A stretch of 64,000 nucleotides of DNA. It comes from Rhizobium sp. FKY42 (lineage in GTDB: Bacteria; Pseudomonadota; Alphaproteobacteria; Rhizobiales; Rhizobiaceae). A program made the position numbers and the translations under genes. Below, in pieces: positions 16,275 to 24,546 of the stretch. The notes beneath the pieces were generated by a model. The model did not search any database, was not told where the DNA came from, and saw nothing but the letters and a program-made list of their open reading frames with translations. Where the stretch lies: the NCBI RefSeq assembly GCF_005222835.1, contig NZ_STGA01000044.1, positions 179,480 through 243,479 on the forward strand, in the 5' to 3' direction. Position 1 is the first letter of the stretch. Every line of letters begins with the position of its first letter.

Positions 16275-18002
16275 ATGAAGATCGATTTCGGCGTTAAATC
16301 CTCAGGGGAAGCGGGAGATGCCGGTGCGTTTCCCATGCCCTCCAGCTCGTCGCCTGCGAGAGCCGAGGAAATAGCTGTCGAGTGGCGTCGGCATGTCCTC
16401 AACCTCATCATCATCGGCCTTGTCAGCCTCTTCCTGTTCGCACCCGGCATCAACCTGATGCCACTGACGGATCGCGATGAGGCGCTCTATGTTCAGGCCA
16501 GTCGGCAAATGCTGGAAACAGGCGACTGGGTCGATATCCGCTTCCAGCAGGAGCCCCGCTACAAAAAGCCGGTCGGCATCTATTGGCTCCAAGGCCTGTC
16601 AACGCAGATATTTGGCGAAGGGGCTGCCAGCCCTTTGTGGATCTATCGCCTGCCCTCCCTCTTAGGCGCCTTTCTCACGGCCTTTTTCACCTATGCCATT
16701 GCAACACGAATGGGTGGACCGAAGGCAGGCCTCATTGCTGGCCTTCTGGCCGCAAGCACGGTCGAACTCTCCTTCGAAGCACGCATCGGCAAGACAGATG
16801 CCATGCTCTGCGCCACGATTGTCGCGTCGCAATTCGGGCTCGCCTACGCCTATCTCGACCCGCAGCGCAGGCAGGTTCTGTGGCGCAACGGGCTGTTCTG
16901 GATAGCGCTTGGCTTGGGCACACTGATAAAAGGTCCGGTTGCGCCCATGATTGCGGGGCTCACCATCCTCGGGTTAACGGCGGCCGAGCGAAACCTGTCG
17001 CTGATCCGTGCACTCTCGCCCGTACGCGGCCTCCTGGTCTATCTGCTGGTGGTCCTTCCCTGGCTCGCCGCAATTGGCTGGATTTCCAAAGGTGCTTTTT
17101 TTGCACAGTCCATCGGTCACGACATGCTGGGCAAGGTCGCGACAGGACAGGAAGGTCATGGCGCGCCACCCGGAACCTATCTCCTCGTTGGCCTCGGCAC
17201 CTTCTGGCCCCTCTCCATCTTTGCCTCGCTTGCCATTCTCTGGGGCTGGACACAGCGAACAAGACCTGAAGTGCGCTTCCTTTTCTTCTGGGCGGTTCCC
17301 GCCTGGTTGATCTTCGAATTAATCGCAACAAAACTGCCGAACTATATCCTGCCCATGATGCCCGCCCTGGCCGTATTGACCGGCCTTGCCCTGACAGACA
17401 AAGGCCTGCGGACAGAAAGCCGCTGGTTCCGGTTCACCTATGTTGGCATCGCCGCGCTCGGTCTCTTGCTTGCAATCGCCCTGAACGCGGTTTTCTATGT
17501 CTCGGAACACAGGATATCCTGGCTCGGGATCGCGCTCGGCTGCGCACTTGCCCTGGTGGCCGTTGCGGCCTGGCGTCTCATGGTGGCAAGCAGGATGCGG
17601 GAGGGGATCGCCGCCTCCATTGCTTCTGCCGGTCTGGCTTACATTTTGGCATTCGCCATAATCCTGCCAGGTGCCGAACGCCTTTGGCTGACGGATCGCA
17701 TCGCCGATGCAGCAAAAAAGATGGTCACCTGCCCGGCGCCCACCATTCTCAGCGTCGGTTACGAGGAGCCCAGCCTCGTCTTTCGTCTGGGTACAGGCAT
17801 GCAACGCCTGGCTGCCGATGATGCAGCAGCAGCATTTCACCGAGCCTCCTGTGCTTTTGCAGCGGTTACCGTCGATAACAGCGCAAATTTCCAGAAGAGC
17901 CTGCTTGCACTCGGAGAGGTAACAAGCCCGCTCCAGATCGTCGAAGGGCGAAATTTGAACGGCCTCAACCCTCGCCAAATGCAGATCTTTCTGAAGCCTT
18001 GA
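16275..18002 (+). CDS. ArnT-like / PMT-family membrane glycosyltransferase
   Basis: A 575-residue GT-C glycosyltransferase of the GT83 (ArnT, PMT_2) group. The family signature LTDRDEALYVQASRQMLETGDW near residues 65-85 contains the catalytic acidic pair, and it is followed by RFQQEPRYKKPVGIYWLQ. About eleven to twelve membrane helices cover residues 35-460, and a periplasmic C-terminal domain follows. Enzymes of this type move a sugar from a polyprenyl-phosphate carrier to lipid A or another envelope acceptor; the donor here is unknown. The first 35 residues are soluble and Ser/Ala-rich, so a start at the second Met (MPSSSS) is possible. Monocistronic, divergent from arsC. Confidence 0.85.
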   Translation: MKIDFGVKSSGEAGDAGAFPMPSSSSPARAEEIAVEWRRHVLNLIIIGLVSLFLFAPGINLMPLTDRDEALYVQASRQMLETGDWVDIRFQQEPRYKKPVGIYWLQGLSTQIFGEGAASPLWIYRLPSLLGAFLTAFFTYAIATRMGGPKAGLIAGLLAASTVELSFEARIGKTDAMLCATIVASQFGLAYAYLDPQRRQVLWRNGLFWIALGLGTLIKGPVAPMIAGLTILGLTAAERNLSLIRALSPVRGLLVYLLVVLPWLAAIGWISKGAFFAQSIGHDMLGKVATGQEGHGAPPGTYLLVGLGTFWPLSIFASLAILWGWTQRTRPEVRFLFFWAVPAWLIFELIATKLPNYILPMMPALAVLTGLALTDKGLRTESRWFRFTYVGIAALGLLLAIALNAVFYVSEHRISWLGIALGCALALVAVAAWRLMVASRMREGIAASIASAGLAYILAFAIILPGAERLWLTDRIADAAKKMVTCPAPTILSVGYEEPSLVFRLGTGMQRLAADDAAAAFHRASCAFAAVTVDNSANFQKSLLALGEVTSPLQIVEGRNLNGLNPRQMQIFLKP

Positions 18003-18218
18003 GGCTAACAGACGCCAAGGCGAACCTTAATAGAAATAAAATTGAAGACTGTGTTCAATAGAACTCGTTTGAAACACGAGCAGTTCTGGCTCACCAAATT
18101 CATGAGAATTTTTAGGCTTAGATGTTGCCGTCTGCAAGTGAGGACGGTCAGCAACCAAAGTTCGCAAGAATAAATACTATAATCCAATTCACCCACGGGT
18201 CGAGCGGCAGAGGATATA

Positions 18219-19046
18219 ATGAATATATCTCGCACAATCTTCAAGGAAAGCTCCCAGCTGCGCTGCCAGCGTCATTGGCCGGAAGTAGAGAGGTTCGATG
18301 CCCGTATTGCACGAACGAGCTTCGCCACCCATGCCCATGAGGGGTTTGTGATTGGGATTGTCCTCACCGGTGTACAGTCATTCATCCATCAGGGGATCGA
18401 TCATGTTGTCCCGGCCGGTTCGATCACCTTCCTTAATCCGGGTGAACTGAGCTCGGCGGAAGCCTTGAAGGGGCACAGCGTCCAGTATCAGACCCTCCAT
18501 GTGCCTGCCGAGGCTATGGAAAGCATAGCACCTCCAGGTTTTCGGTTCCCGATGCCCGTGCTCTACAATCATTCGATTGCACGACGCCTTACGGAACAGC
18601 TGGCAATACTGGATGCAACACGGGAGAAGGCTGTCTGGCATGCACGCCTGACGGAATTTCTCCATCAATGCACAGCGCTCTTCCTCTCCCGCGAAGTTCC
18701 TGATCCTGAAATCGAGGATGCACGTATCACCACGATCCGCAGCTACATTGAAGACAATCTGGTCTCCTCCCTGGAACTGGAAACCCTCTCGCAGCAACTC
18801 GACCTCAGCAAGTTCCACTTTCTGCGCCTGTTCCGCGCACATGTCGGGGTCACGCCGCATGTTTACATACAGGCGCGCCGGACGGCCCGCGCCAAGATGC
18901 TGCTGCGGCAACATCCTCCGGCCCAGGTCGCAGCGCTTTGTGGTTTCGTAGACCAGAGCCATCTCACGCGCTGGATAAGATCCTGCTATGGCACGACCCC
19001 CAGCGTCTATCACAAGCAGTTTCGCGGTCTGAGCAAGCTCGCCTGA
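18219..19046 (+). CDS. AraC-family transcriptional regulator
   Basis: A 275-residue regulator with an N-terminal cupin-like sensing domain (HAHEGFVIGIVLTGVQSF, then PAGSITFLNPGE, residues 30-80) and a C-terminal pair of helix-turn-helix motifs (residues 175-270). The latter reads LETLSQQLDLSKFHFLRLFRAHVG and VAALCGFVDQSHLTRWIRSCYG. Its upstream gap (18003-18218) is AT-rich and contains no gene. It lies in front of the DUF2256 / FAD protein / DUF3429 operon, with about 75 bases between, and could regulate it; the effector is unknown. Confidence 0.88.
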   Translation: MNISRTIFKESSQLRCQRHWPEVERFDARIARTSFATHAHEGFVIGIVLTGVQSFIHQGIDHVVPAGSITFLNPGELSSAEALKGHSVQYQTLHVPAEAMESIAPPGFRFPMPVLYNHSIARRLTEQLAILDATREKAVWHARLTEFLHQCTALFLSREVPDPEIEDARITTIRSYIEDNLVSSLELETLSQQLDLSKFHFLRLFRAHVGVTPHVYIQARRTARAKMLLRQHPPAQVAALCGFVDQSHLTRWIRSCYGTTPSVYHKQFRGLSKLA

Positions 19047-19120
19047 TTCCTGATCCGCTGTCAGCCCCAGGCCGTAATCACCATTGTGTGACGGTATGAC
19101 GAGCAACAAGCGAGACCTGC

Positions 19121-19273
19121 GTGGCCAAGCAGATCAAGAAACAAAACCTGCCTTCCAAAATCTGCATCACCTGCGGGCGTCCCTTTTCCTGGCGCAAAAA
19201 ATGGGAGCGAGACTGGGAGAATGTCAAATATTGTTCTGACCGCTGCCGAACCTCGAAAGGAAGCGCGTCATGA
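19121..19273 (+). CDS. DUF2256 zinc-finger-like small protein
   Basis: A 50-residue protein beginning at GTG, the only possible start after an in-frame stop at 19097. It has the complete DUF2256 signature: [20 protein letters not shown], then [11 protein letters not shown]. Four cysteines (CxxC and CxxxC) suggest a small metal-binding knuckle. Function is unknown, but DUF2256 genes are often found near cryptochrome/photolyase genes, and phrB lies 2 kb away. Its TGA overlaps the next ATG in ATGA, so it is translationally coupled to the FAD oxidoreductase. Confidence 0.88.
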   Translation: MAKQIKKQNLPSKICITCGRPFSWRKKWERDWENVKYCSDRCRTSKGSAS

Positions 19274-20265
19274 CAAGGCCTCGTATCGCTATCATCGGCG
19301 CAGGACTGGCGGGCGTTACGTTGGCACGGCGACTCGATGAGCATGCTGACGTTCTGGTCTTGGAGAAAAGCCGCGGCACCAGCGGGCGCATGGCCACCCG
19401 CCACAAGGACGGCGTGAGTTTCGATCACGGAGCGCAATACTTTACCATTCGGGATGCCGCTTTTCATGCACTTCTCGAACCGGCCCTTGATGAGGGTATC
19501 ATCGAGACCTGGAGCAGGCCGGTTCACCACCTGACCGCAACGGGCGTGTTGGAGGAACGCGAAGACCGCTCACCGCGCATCGTGGCAGTGCCCGGCATGT
19601 CGAGGCTGGCGAAGTGGCTGGCGAAACCGTTGAAAGTTCAATTCGAAACGCGGGCGATCGCACTTGAAGGCAAGGTCGGCGACTGGAAGCTCGATTGCGA
19701 TCACGGCAGCGTCGAGGGCAGGTTTGATTGGGTGGTTTCGACCGCCCCTGCCCCGCAAACCGCCTGCCTGCTGCCGCTTCATCCTGCCAATCAGGAGGCA
19801 CTTGAAGGTGTCCGCATGAACGGCTGTTTTACCCTGATGCTCCAGCTGAAACCGGACATCGATCTCCCGTTTGCGGCGGCCCAGATTTCTCATCCGATCC
19901 TTGGCTGGATCGCCCACAACAATACCAAACCGGGCCGTGAGGCGGGCAATCATCTCGTCGTGCATGCCAACAATCGTTGGTCTGATACCAATCTGGAGGA
20001 GCCGCCGGAACAGGTGCAAGCGCGGATGATTGCCGCATTGGAAGCATTGTTACCTGCGGTCAGGAACGCTCTTATCGCCCCTCCTGTCCTCCACCGCTGG
20101 CGTTACGCCAATGTAGAAACGCCGCTGGGGGAACCGTTCCTGCTGGATATGGACCGCCATCTTGCGGCCTGCGGGGACTGGTGCCTCGGCAACCGCGTCG
20201 AAGCGGCATTTCTCAGCGCCAACGCTCTGGCAGACGCACTCCTCTTGCAAATGGAAACCGCCTGA
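19270..20265 (+). CDS. Renalase-like FAD-dependent amine oxidoreductase
   Basis: A 331-residue flavoprotein. The N-terminal FAD motif is [17 protein letters not shown], followed by the renalase-type block [15 protein letters not shown] and DHGAQYF (residues 35-60). A C-terminal FAD-binding stretch reads [21 protein letters not shown]. By family it oxidises amines or isomerised nicotinamide nucleotides; the true substrate is not known. It is coupled to DUF2256 upstream by a four-base overlap and to DUF3429 downstream by TGATG. The operon faces the phrB/SDR genes. Confidence 0.85.
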   Translation: MTRPRIAIIGAGLAGVTLARRLDEHADVLVLEKSRGTSGRMATRHKDGVSFDHGAQYFTIRDAAFHALLEPALDEGIIETWSRPVHHLTATGVLEEREDRSPRIVAVPGMSRLAKWLAKPLKVQFETRAIALEGKVGDWKLDCDHGSVEGRFDWVVSTAPAPQTACLLPLHPANQEALEGVRMNGCFTLMLQLKPDIDLPFAAAQISHPILGWIAHNNTKPGREAGNHLVVHANNRWSDTNLEEPPEQVQARMIAALEALLPAVRNALIAPPVLHRWRYANVETPLGEPFLLDMDRHLAACGDWCLGNRVEAAFLSANALADALLLQMETA

Positions 20266-20687
20266 TGTCGACGAAGCGCCTTACTCAAAGCCTGACCTTT
20301 AGCGGCGCCCTACCCTTCTACCTCCTGCTGATCCCCGGCTTCATCGCGCCGGATATTCGTTTCCACGCGTTCTTGACCTATGGCGCAGTCATCGCTTCCT
20401 TCATGGCTGGCACGCTCTGGGGTTTGACGCAACGCGACCGTGATCCGCCAGTACTTCCGATTGTGGCGAGCAATCTTCTCGCGCTGGCCACCTGGGCGTC
20501 TTTGCTTGTCCCGTCGCAGCTTGTCGCGACAGGTCTTCAGCTCATCATCTTCCTGGCCTTGCTGGAGGTGGACCGCCGGATTGATGCGGAGGGGCGCGAG
20601 GCACCCTGGTACTTCACCATGCGCGTTCGCATTACCACGGCGGTCGCAATCGCCTATGTCATTCAAATTGCGATATTGGTGACCTGA
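20265..20687 (+). CDS. DUF3429 inner-membrane protein
   Basis: A 140-residue protein with four to five hydrophobic helices. The start at ATG 20265 shares a base with the stop of the FAD oxidoreductase gene (TGATG). A long upstream extension of the frame would only duplicate that gene in another frame, so it is left out. The segment FSGALPFYLLLIPGFI and the later TYGAVIASFMAGTLWGL fit DUF3429, an uncharacterised membrane family. It is the last gene of the DUF2256 operon and converges on the SDR gene with four bases between stops. Confidence 0.82.
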   Translation: MSTKRLTQSLTFSGALPFYLLLIPGFIAPDIRFHAFLTYGAVIASFMAGTLWGLTQRDRDPPVLPIVASNLLALATWASLLVPSQLVATGLQLIIFLALLEVDRRIDAEGREAPWYFTMRVRITTAVAIAYVIQIAILVT

Positions 20688-20691
20688 AGCA

Positions 20692-21390
20692 TCACCACTC
20701 GATCCGTGATCCGTCATAGGCAAAGAACTGGCCAGATTGCTGCGGAGCGAGACCGTTCAGCACCGTCAACAGGTTCGTGGCAGCAACCGCAGGCTCGGTG
20801 CGCTCATGTCCGCCGGAATATTTCTCTGAAAGCGATGTCGCCACCGTACCCGGATGCAGGGGCACGATTACCGCTTCCGGATTGGTGCGCGCCAGTTCAA
20901 TCGAGGCGGTGCGAAGGATCTGATTGAGCGCCGCCTTGGAAGCGCGATAGGAAATCCAGCCACCAAGATTGTTATCGCCAATGGAGCCGACGCGGGCAGA
21001 GAGGAAGCCCATCAGCCCGCGCTCCTTTTTCGGCAGAAGCGGCGCGAAGTATTTCGTCACGAGAGCCGTACCGACGGCATTGAGCGCAAACTGGCGCATC
21101 ATCGCTTCTGCCGAAATCTGCCGCAGCGATTTCTCCGGGCCTACACCATCGACAGTCAGACCGCCGGTCGCACAGAAGATCAGATGAAACGGCCCTTCCA
21201 GCTGTGCAACTGCCGCCGCAACACTTTCCTCGTTCGTCACATCAAGACCGGTGCCGCTGCGCGAGAGCGCAACCACTTCGCCACAGCCAATGTCACCCTT
21301 CAGCACGGTGGAAAGCGCACTGCCAATGCCGCCACTCGCACCAATAACCAGCGCGCGGTAGCCTTGCGGAAGCGAAGTCATGGAAAACAT
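20692..21390 (-). CDS. Short-chain dehydrogenase/reductase
   Basis: A 232-residue SDR with cofactor motif GASGGIGSALS near residues 18-28, an NAG-equivalent CATGG, and the catalytic YRASKAALNQ near residues 147-156. The length and divergent motifs resemble CsgA-type SDRs found beside photolyase genes. The substrate is unknown. It follows phrB on the same strand by 65 bases, so the two are probably co-transcribed. Confidence 0.87.
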   Translation of the reverse strand: MFSMTSLPQGYRALVIGASGGIGSALSTVLKGDIGCGEVVALSRSGTGLDVTNEESVAAAVAQLEGPFHLIFCATGGLTVDGVGPEKSLRQISAEAMMRQFALNAVGTALVTKYFAPLLPKKERGLMGFLSARVGSIGDNNLGGWISYRASKAALNQILRTASIELARTNPEAVIVPLHPGTVATSLSEKYSGGHERTEPAVAATNLLTVLNGLAPQQSGQFFAYDGSRIEW

Positions 21391-21455
21391 GCGAAGGTCT
21401 CCTCAAACGTTCTATGCTGCTTTACGCAGAAAGGAGAGGACCGGTTTTCCAGCCA

Positions 21456-23003
21456 TTACACCTTCTCGTTCGCTTCCAGCTTTTTGAGGAAGCCTTGCGC
21501 GCTTTTACGGTAGGTGCCACGCTGCTCATCGCTCATTCGCCGCCAGGTGGCATAGGGCTGCGCCAGCCGCCGATTGCCGGAAAGCTTCTCGCCATTGCGA
21601 TCGAGAAAATCCCAGTAGAGGGCATTGAAGGGGCAAGCGCCCTCACCGACCTTCTTCTTCACATCGTAGCGGCAGTGCTGGCAATAGTCAGACATCTTGG
21701 AAATGTAATTGCCGCTGGCCGCATAGGGTTTCGAGCCCAGAATTCCGCCATCAGCAAATTGCGTCATGCCGATCACATTGGGTGCCTCCACCCATTCATA
21801 GGCATCGGCATAGACTTCCAGATACCATTCATGCACCTGAAACGGATCAATGCCCGCCAGCAGCGCAAAATTTCCGGTAATCATCAGCCGCTGGATGTGG
21901 TGCGCATAGGCGTGATCAATGGTCTCGCCAATCACGGTCGAAAGGCACTTCATATCCGTCTCGCCTGTCCAGAAGAAACCGGGCAGCGCGCGTTTCGCCT
22001 CCAGGAAATTAAGTTCCGTATAGCCCGGCATTTTAAGCCAGTAGACGCCGCGCACATATTCCCGCCAGCCGATGATCTGGCGAATGAAGCCTTCAACCGC
22101 ATTCAGGGGCGCACGACCAGCGCGATACTCTTCCTCTGCCGCACGGCAGATGGCCAGCGGGTCCAGAAAACCTATATTGATGTAGAAGGAGATCAGCGAA
22201 TGATTGAGGAAGGGATCGCCGACCAGCATGGCGTCCTGCGTCTCGCCAAATTGCGGCAGAAAACTCTTGAGAAAATCGGCAAGCATCTCTTCCGCCTGCG
22301 CGCGGGTGACCGCGAAGCCAAAACGATCCAGCCTGCCAATATGATCGCTGAACCGCTCCTCCACCAGCGTGATCACCTCCTGGGACAGCGCGTCCGGCTT
22401 GAAGCTCTTGTGCCTGGGGCGAAGGAGGTCAGGGCTGGCAGGCTTCCTGTTTTCGGCATCGTAATTCCAGCGTCCACCCGCCGGGTGGTCTCCCTCCATC
22501 AGAAGACCTGTCTTGCGCCGCATCTCCCGATAAAAGAACTCCATGGTGAGTTCCTTGCGGCCCGATGCCCAGTCGCGAAACTCCTTGTGCGAACAGAGGA
22601 AGCGGTCGTCGGCGCGGATATCGACATCCAGGCCCAGCAATTGCCGCCAGCCTTTCATATCCTCCAGCACGCGCCATTCGCCGGGCTCGGTGACAATCAC
22701 GCTCAAAGGCGAAAGCTCGGCCACTGCGGCCCGTAACTCCTCACGGAAGGAACCCTTGTTGCCCTCGTCATCCAGGCGGCGATAGCGAACGGTGAAGCCT
22801 TTTTCGCGCAGCTCCTCGGCAAAATGGCGCATGGCGGAAAAGATGAAGGCGATCTTCAGCTTGTGATGGCGTACATAGGTTGCTTCCGCCATCACCTCGC
22901 ACATCAGGATGACATCCTGCGCCGGATCGGCATCGTGAAGACTGGCGAGATTTGGCGACAACTGGTCGCCCAGAATGAAGATGAGATGTCTGATGGATGG
23001 CAT
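21456..23003 (-). CDS. phrB: FeS-BCP class (6-4) photolyase
   Basis: A 515-residue cryptochrome/photolyase of the iron-sulfur bacterial class (FeS-BCP, PhrB). The N-terminal alpha/beta domain begins IRHLIFILGDQLSP and binds the antenna lumazine; the helical domain binds FAD. The four [4Fe-4S] ligands can be placed at Cys353, Cys441, Cys444 and Cys457, a constant three-residue offset from Agrobacterium PhrB (350, 438, 441, 454). The His-His of AYAHHIQRLMITGN matches the catalytic pair of (6-4) photolyases. It repairs UV (6-4) photoproducts in blue light. It lies between the SDR gene and a small conserved gene on the same strand. Confidence 0.95.
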   Translation of the reverse strand: MPSIRHLIFILGDQLSPNLASLHDADPAQDVILMCEVMAEATYVRHHKLKIAFIFSAMRHFAEELREKGFTVRYRRLDDEGNKGSFREELRAAVAELSPLSVIVTEPGEWRVLEDMKGWRQLLGLDVDIRADDRFLCSHKEFRDWASGRKELTMEFFYREMRRKTGLLMEGDHPAGGRWNYDAENRKPASPDLLRPRHKSFKPDALSQEVITLVEERFSDHIGRLDRFGFAVTRAQAEEMLADFLKSFLPQFGETQDAMLVGDPFLNHSLISFYINIGFLDPLAICRAAEEEYRAGRAPLNAVEGFIRQIIGWREYVRGVYWLKMPGYTELNFLEAKRALPGFFWTGETDMKCLSTVIGETIDHAYAHHIQRLMITGNFALLAGIDPFQVHEWYLEVYADAYEWVEAPNVIGMTQFADGGILGSKPYAASGNYISKMSDYCQHCRYDVKKKVGEGACPFNALYWDFLDRNGEKLSGNRRLAQPYATWRRMSDEQRGTYRKSAQGFLKKLEANEKV

Positions 23004-23074
23004 GAACCGGACTTCGCAACGGGAAAACTGTCCTCGTTACGAAGCCCGATGGCAGACAGATTACCGCTCTCGCG

Positions 23075-23305
23075 TCACGCCTTCCGGCTCATCAGCGGAA
23101 TAACCCGACCTGTCTCTTCCGGCGCATCGCTATAAGGCAAACGCGTCCGGCCAATGGGGAAGCGAACAATCTTGTCGGTTTCTTCCAGCTCATCCGGACG
23201 GCGTGTGAGAAGTTCATAAAGCTCCGGCACGAGACCATCGCCATTCTGCTGGGCAAGCTTGTGAAGGCCGATGAAGAAAGTGCCGTCGCGGCTGTCGTGA
23301 TTCAT
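23075..23305 (-). CDS. Small hypothetical protein, 76 aa
   Basis: A 76-residue soluble acidic protein (RDGTFFIGLHKLAQQNGDGLVPELYELL, then RRPDELEETDKIVRFP in shorter terms) with no recognised domain. Its ATG follows the DUF2325 stop by only three bases, and phrB follows 71 bases later, so it is read as the middle gene of a DUF2325-X-phrB-SDR transcript. No function can be offered. Confidence 0.6.
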   Translation of the reverse strand: MNHDSRDGTFFIGLHKLAQQNGDGLVPELYELLTRRPDELEETDKIVRFPIGRTRLPYSDAPEETGRVIPLMSRKA

Positions 23306-23308
23306 GGC

Positions 23309-23719
23309 TTACGCGTTCCGTTCTTTCATGGTCTGCAATGCCCGCTCGAGGCTCGACTTCGAACCATTTCTCAAAGGAATGAAAGCCTTGCTGAACTTTT
23401 TGCAACCGGTCTTCACCCGCAGGCATGCATCGTGGCTGATACAGTCGATCGGGCAGAAAACGCAGTCTACCGAAGGCAGCAGCGTATCAATGCGCGAAAC
23501 GGCTTCTCTCAAACCGCCATCGTGGTGGATGAGTTCCGCCCCATAGCTTTCGGCAATCTCGCGCAAATGCGCCACCTGGCAATCCCTGCCGCCGACATAG
23601 AGAAAGCTTTTCACGCCAGTGGCATCGTCGATCTTCTCGATCGTTTGCAACTGAGCGGTCTTGGCCAAAGCCTTGCCCTCTTGCTTGCCTGCCGGTTTGC
23701 GCTTGTCCTTCTTTGCCAC
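23309..23719 (-). CDS. DUF2325 domain protein
   Basis: A 136-residue protein whose start is set at GTG 23719, which has GAGGGA upstream and begins MAKKDKRKPAGK. The longer upstream frame adds unlikely hydrophobic residues. A basic N-terminal tail (residues 1-30) precedes the DUF2325 fold: FLYVGGRDCQVAHLREIAE, LIHHDGG, VDCVFCPIDCISHDAC. DUF2325 is a small Rossmann-like domain of unknown role, often beside nucleic-acid genes. Several conserved cysteines and histidines suggest metal binding. It starts the putative phrB transcript. Confidence 0.72.
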   Translation of the reverse strand: MAKKDKRKPAGKQEGKALAKTAQLQTIEKIDDATGVKSFLYVGGRDCQVAHLREIAESYGAELIHHDGGLREAVSRIDTLLPSVDCVFCPIDCISHDACLRVKTGCKKFSKAFIPLRNGSKSSLERALQTMKERNA

Positions 23720-23870
23720 GGCTCGTCTTCCCTCGTCTTTATATGCTTGCCCTTGGTGGACACTGCGAGGCGGACCATAGATAACATGACAAAAAGAGTA
23801 AAGATTAAACTTGATAAAAAGGATCATATTTCTGCACAGCTCTGTGAACAGCGCTGATAGCCGTGTGTCT

Positions 23871-24302
23871 TCAGTCGCGATGACGTGACGTGATACGGGC
23901 TTCGATGGCGGGCGCGCAGTCGCCGCGCAACCGCTTCAACATGCTAAGCGGCGTCCGAACCCGAACCAGCGCCTGCACGAAGGCCGGTGATTCCGGCTGC
24001 GCGAAGACGACCGCCATCTTGTTGTCCTTCAACTGCCGCTTGGCGCAGGTGATGAAAATTTCCTTCTCACCCAGGCAAAGGTAAAACTGCTCCGGCAGGA
24101 ATTCCAGCAAGTGGCCGTGCAACAGCGCGCCTTCGGTGGAAAGCTTGGTGATGCGCACCTGCATGGTGGAAAAATTCTTCATGCCTTTGGACGAATAGAT
24201 CGCCCGCACCAGAAGATTGGTTTCGCGATAGTTGAGATCGATGCGCCCAAGCGTTTGATAATGTTCGGCAAGATAGTGCCGCGATTTCTGTGTTCCCGTC
24301 AT
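23871..24302 (-). CDS. Hypothetical PilZ-like protein
   Basis: A 143-residue protein beginning MTGTQKSRHYLAEHYQ at ATG 24302, chosen because GGAG lies eight bases upstream; a GTG eight codons earlier is possible. The central part (MQVRITKLSTEGALLHG, then LCLGEKEIFITCAKR and MAVVFAQP) has the beta-strand pattern of rhizobial PilZ-like proteins. The RxxxR c-di-GMP motif is not clear, so binding should not be assumed. It is monocistronic and divergent from preT. Confidence 0.5.
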   Translation of the reverse strand: MTGTQKSRHYLAEHYQTLGRIDLNYRETNLLVRAIYSSKGMKNFSTMQVRITKLSTEGALLHGHLLEFLPEQFYLCLGEKEIFITCAKRQLKDNKMAVVFAQPESPAFVQALVRVRTPLSMLKRLRGDCAPAIEARITSRHRD

Positions 24303-24468
24303 GCGCAGCACTCCATCAGCAATCACGTTAATGAAGCATTAGGCATAACCTCGGAGCAGCAAACGGACAATGCCGATCAAGGGTCAGGAACACGATGCTA
24401 CAAGCCTCGCGCAAGTCTCTCTCCTCCCTTTCCCTCGCCAGACTTGCGTTCTGCCAATTCCTCAAAAT

Positions 24469-24484
24469 TTGACCGATTGATAAA
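24469..24484. promoter_or_regulatory. RutR-like operator upstream of preT
   Basis: TTGACCGATTGATAAA matches the E. coli RutR consensus TTGACCANNTGGTCAA at 11 or more of the 14 fixed positions. It is 15/16 identical to the reverse complement of the site at 29684. It lies about 65 bases upstream of preT in an AT-rich promoter region. Confidence 0.6.
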
Positions 24485-24546
24485 TTTTTTGGCCGTGTTA
24501 CGTTTTCTTCAGTTGCGTAACAAATTCCAAAAAAGAGGGAAGCAAC

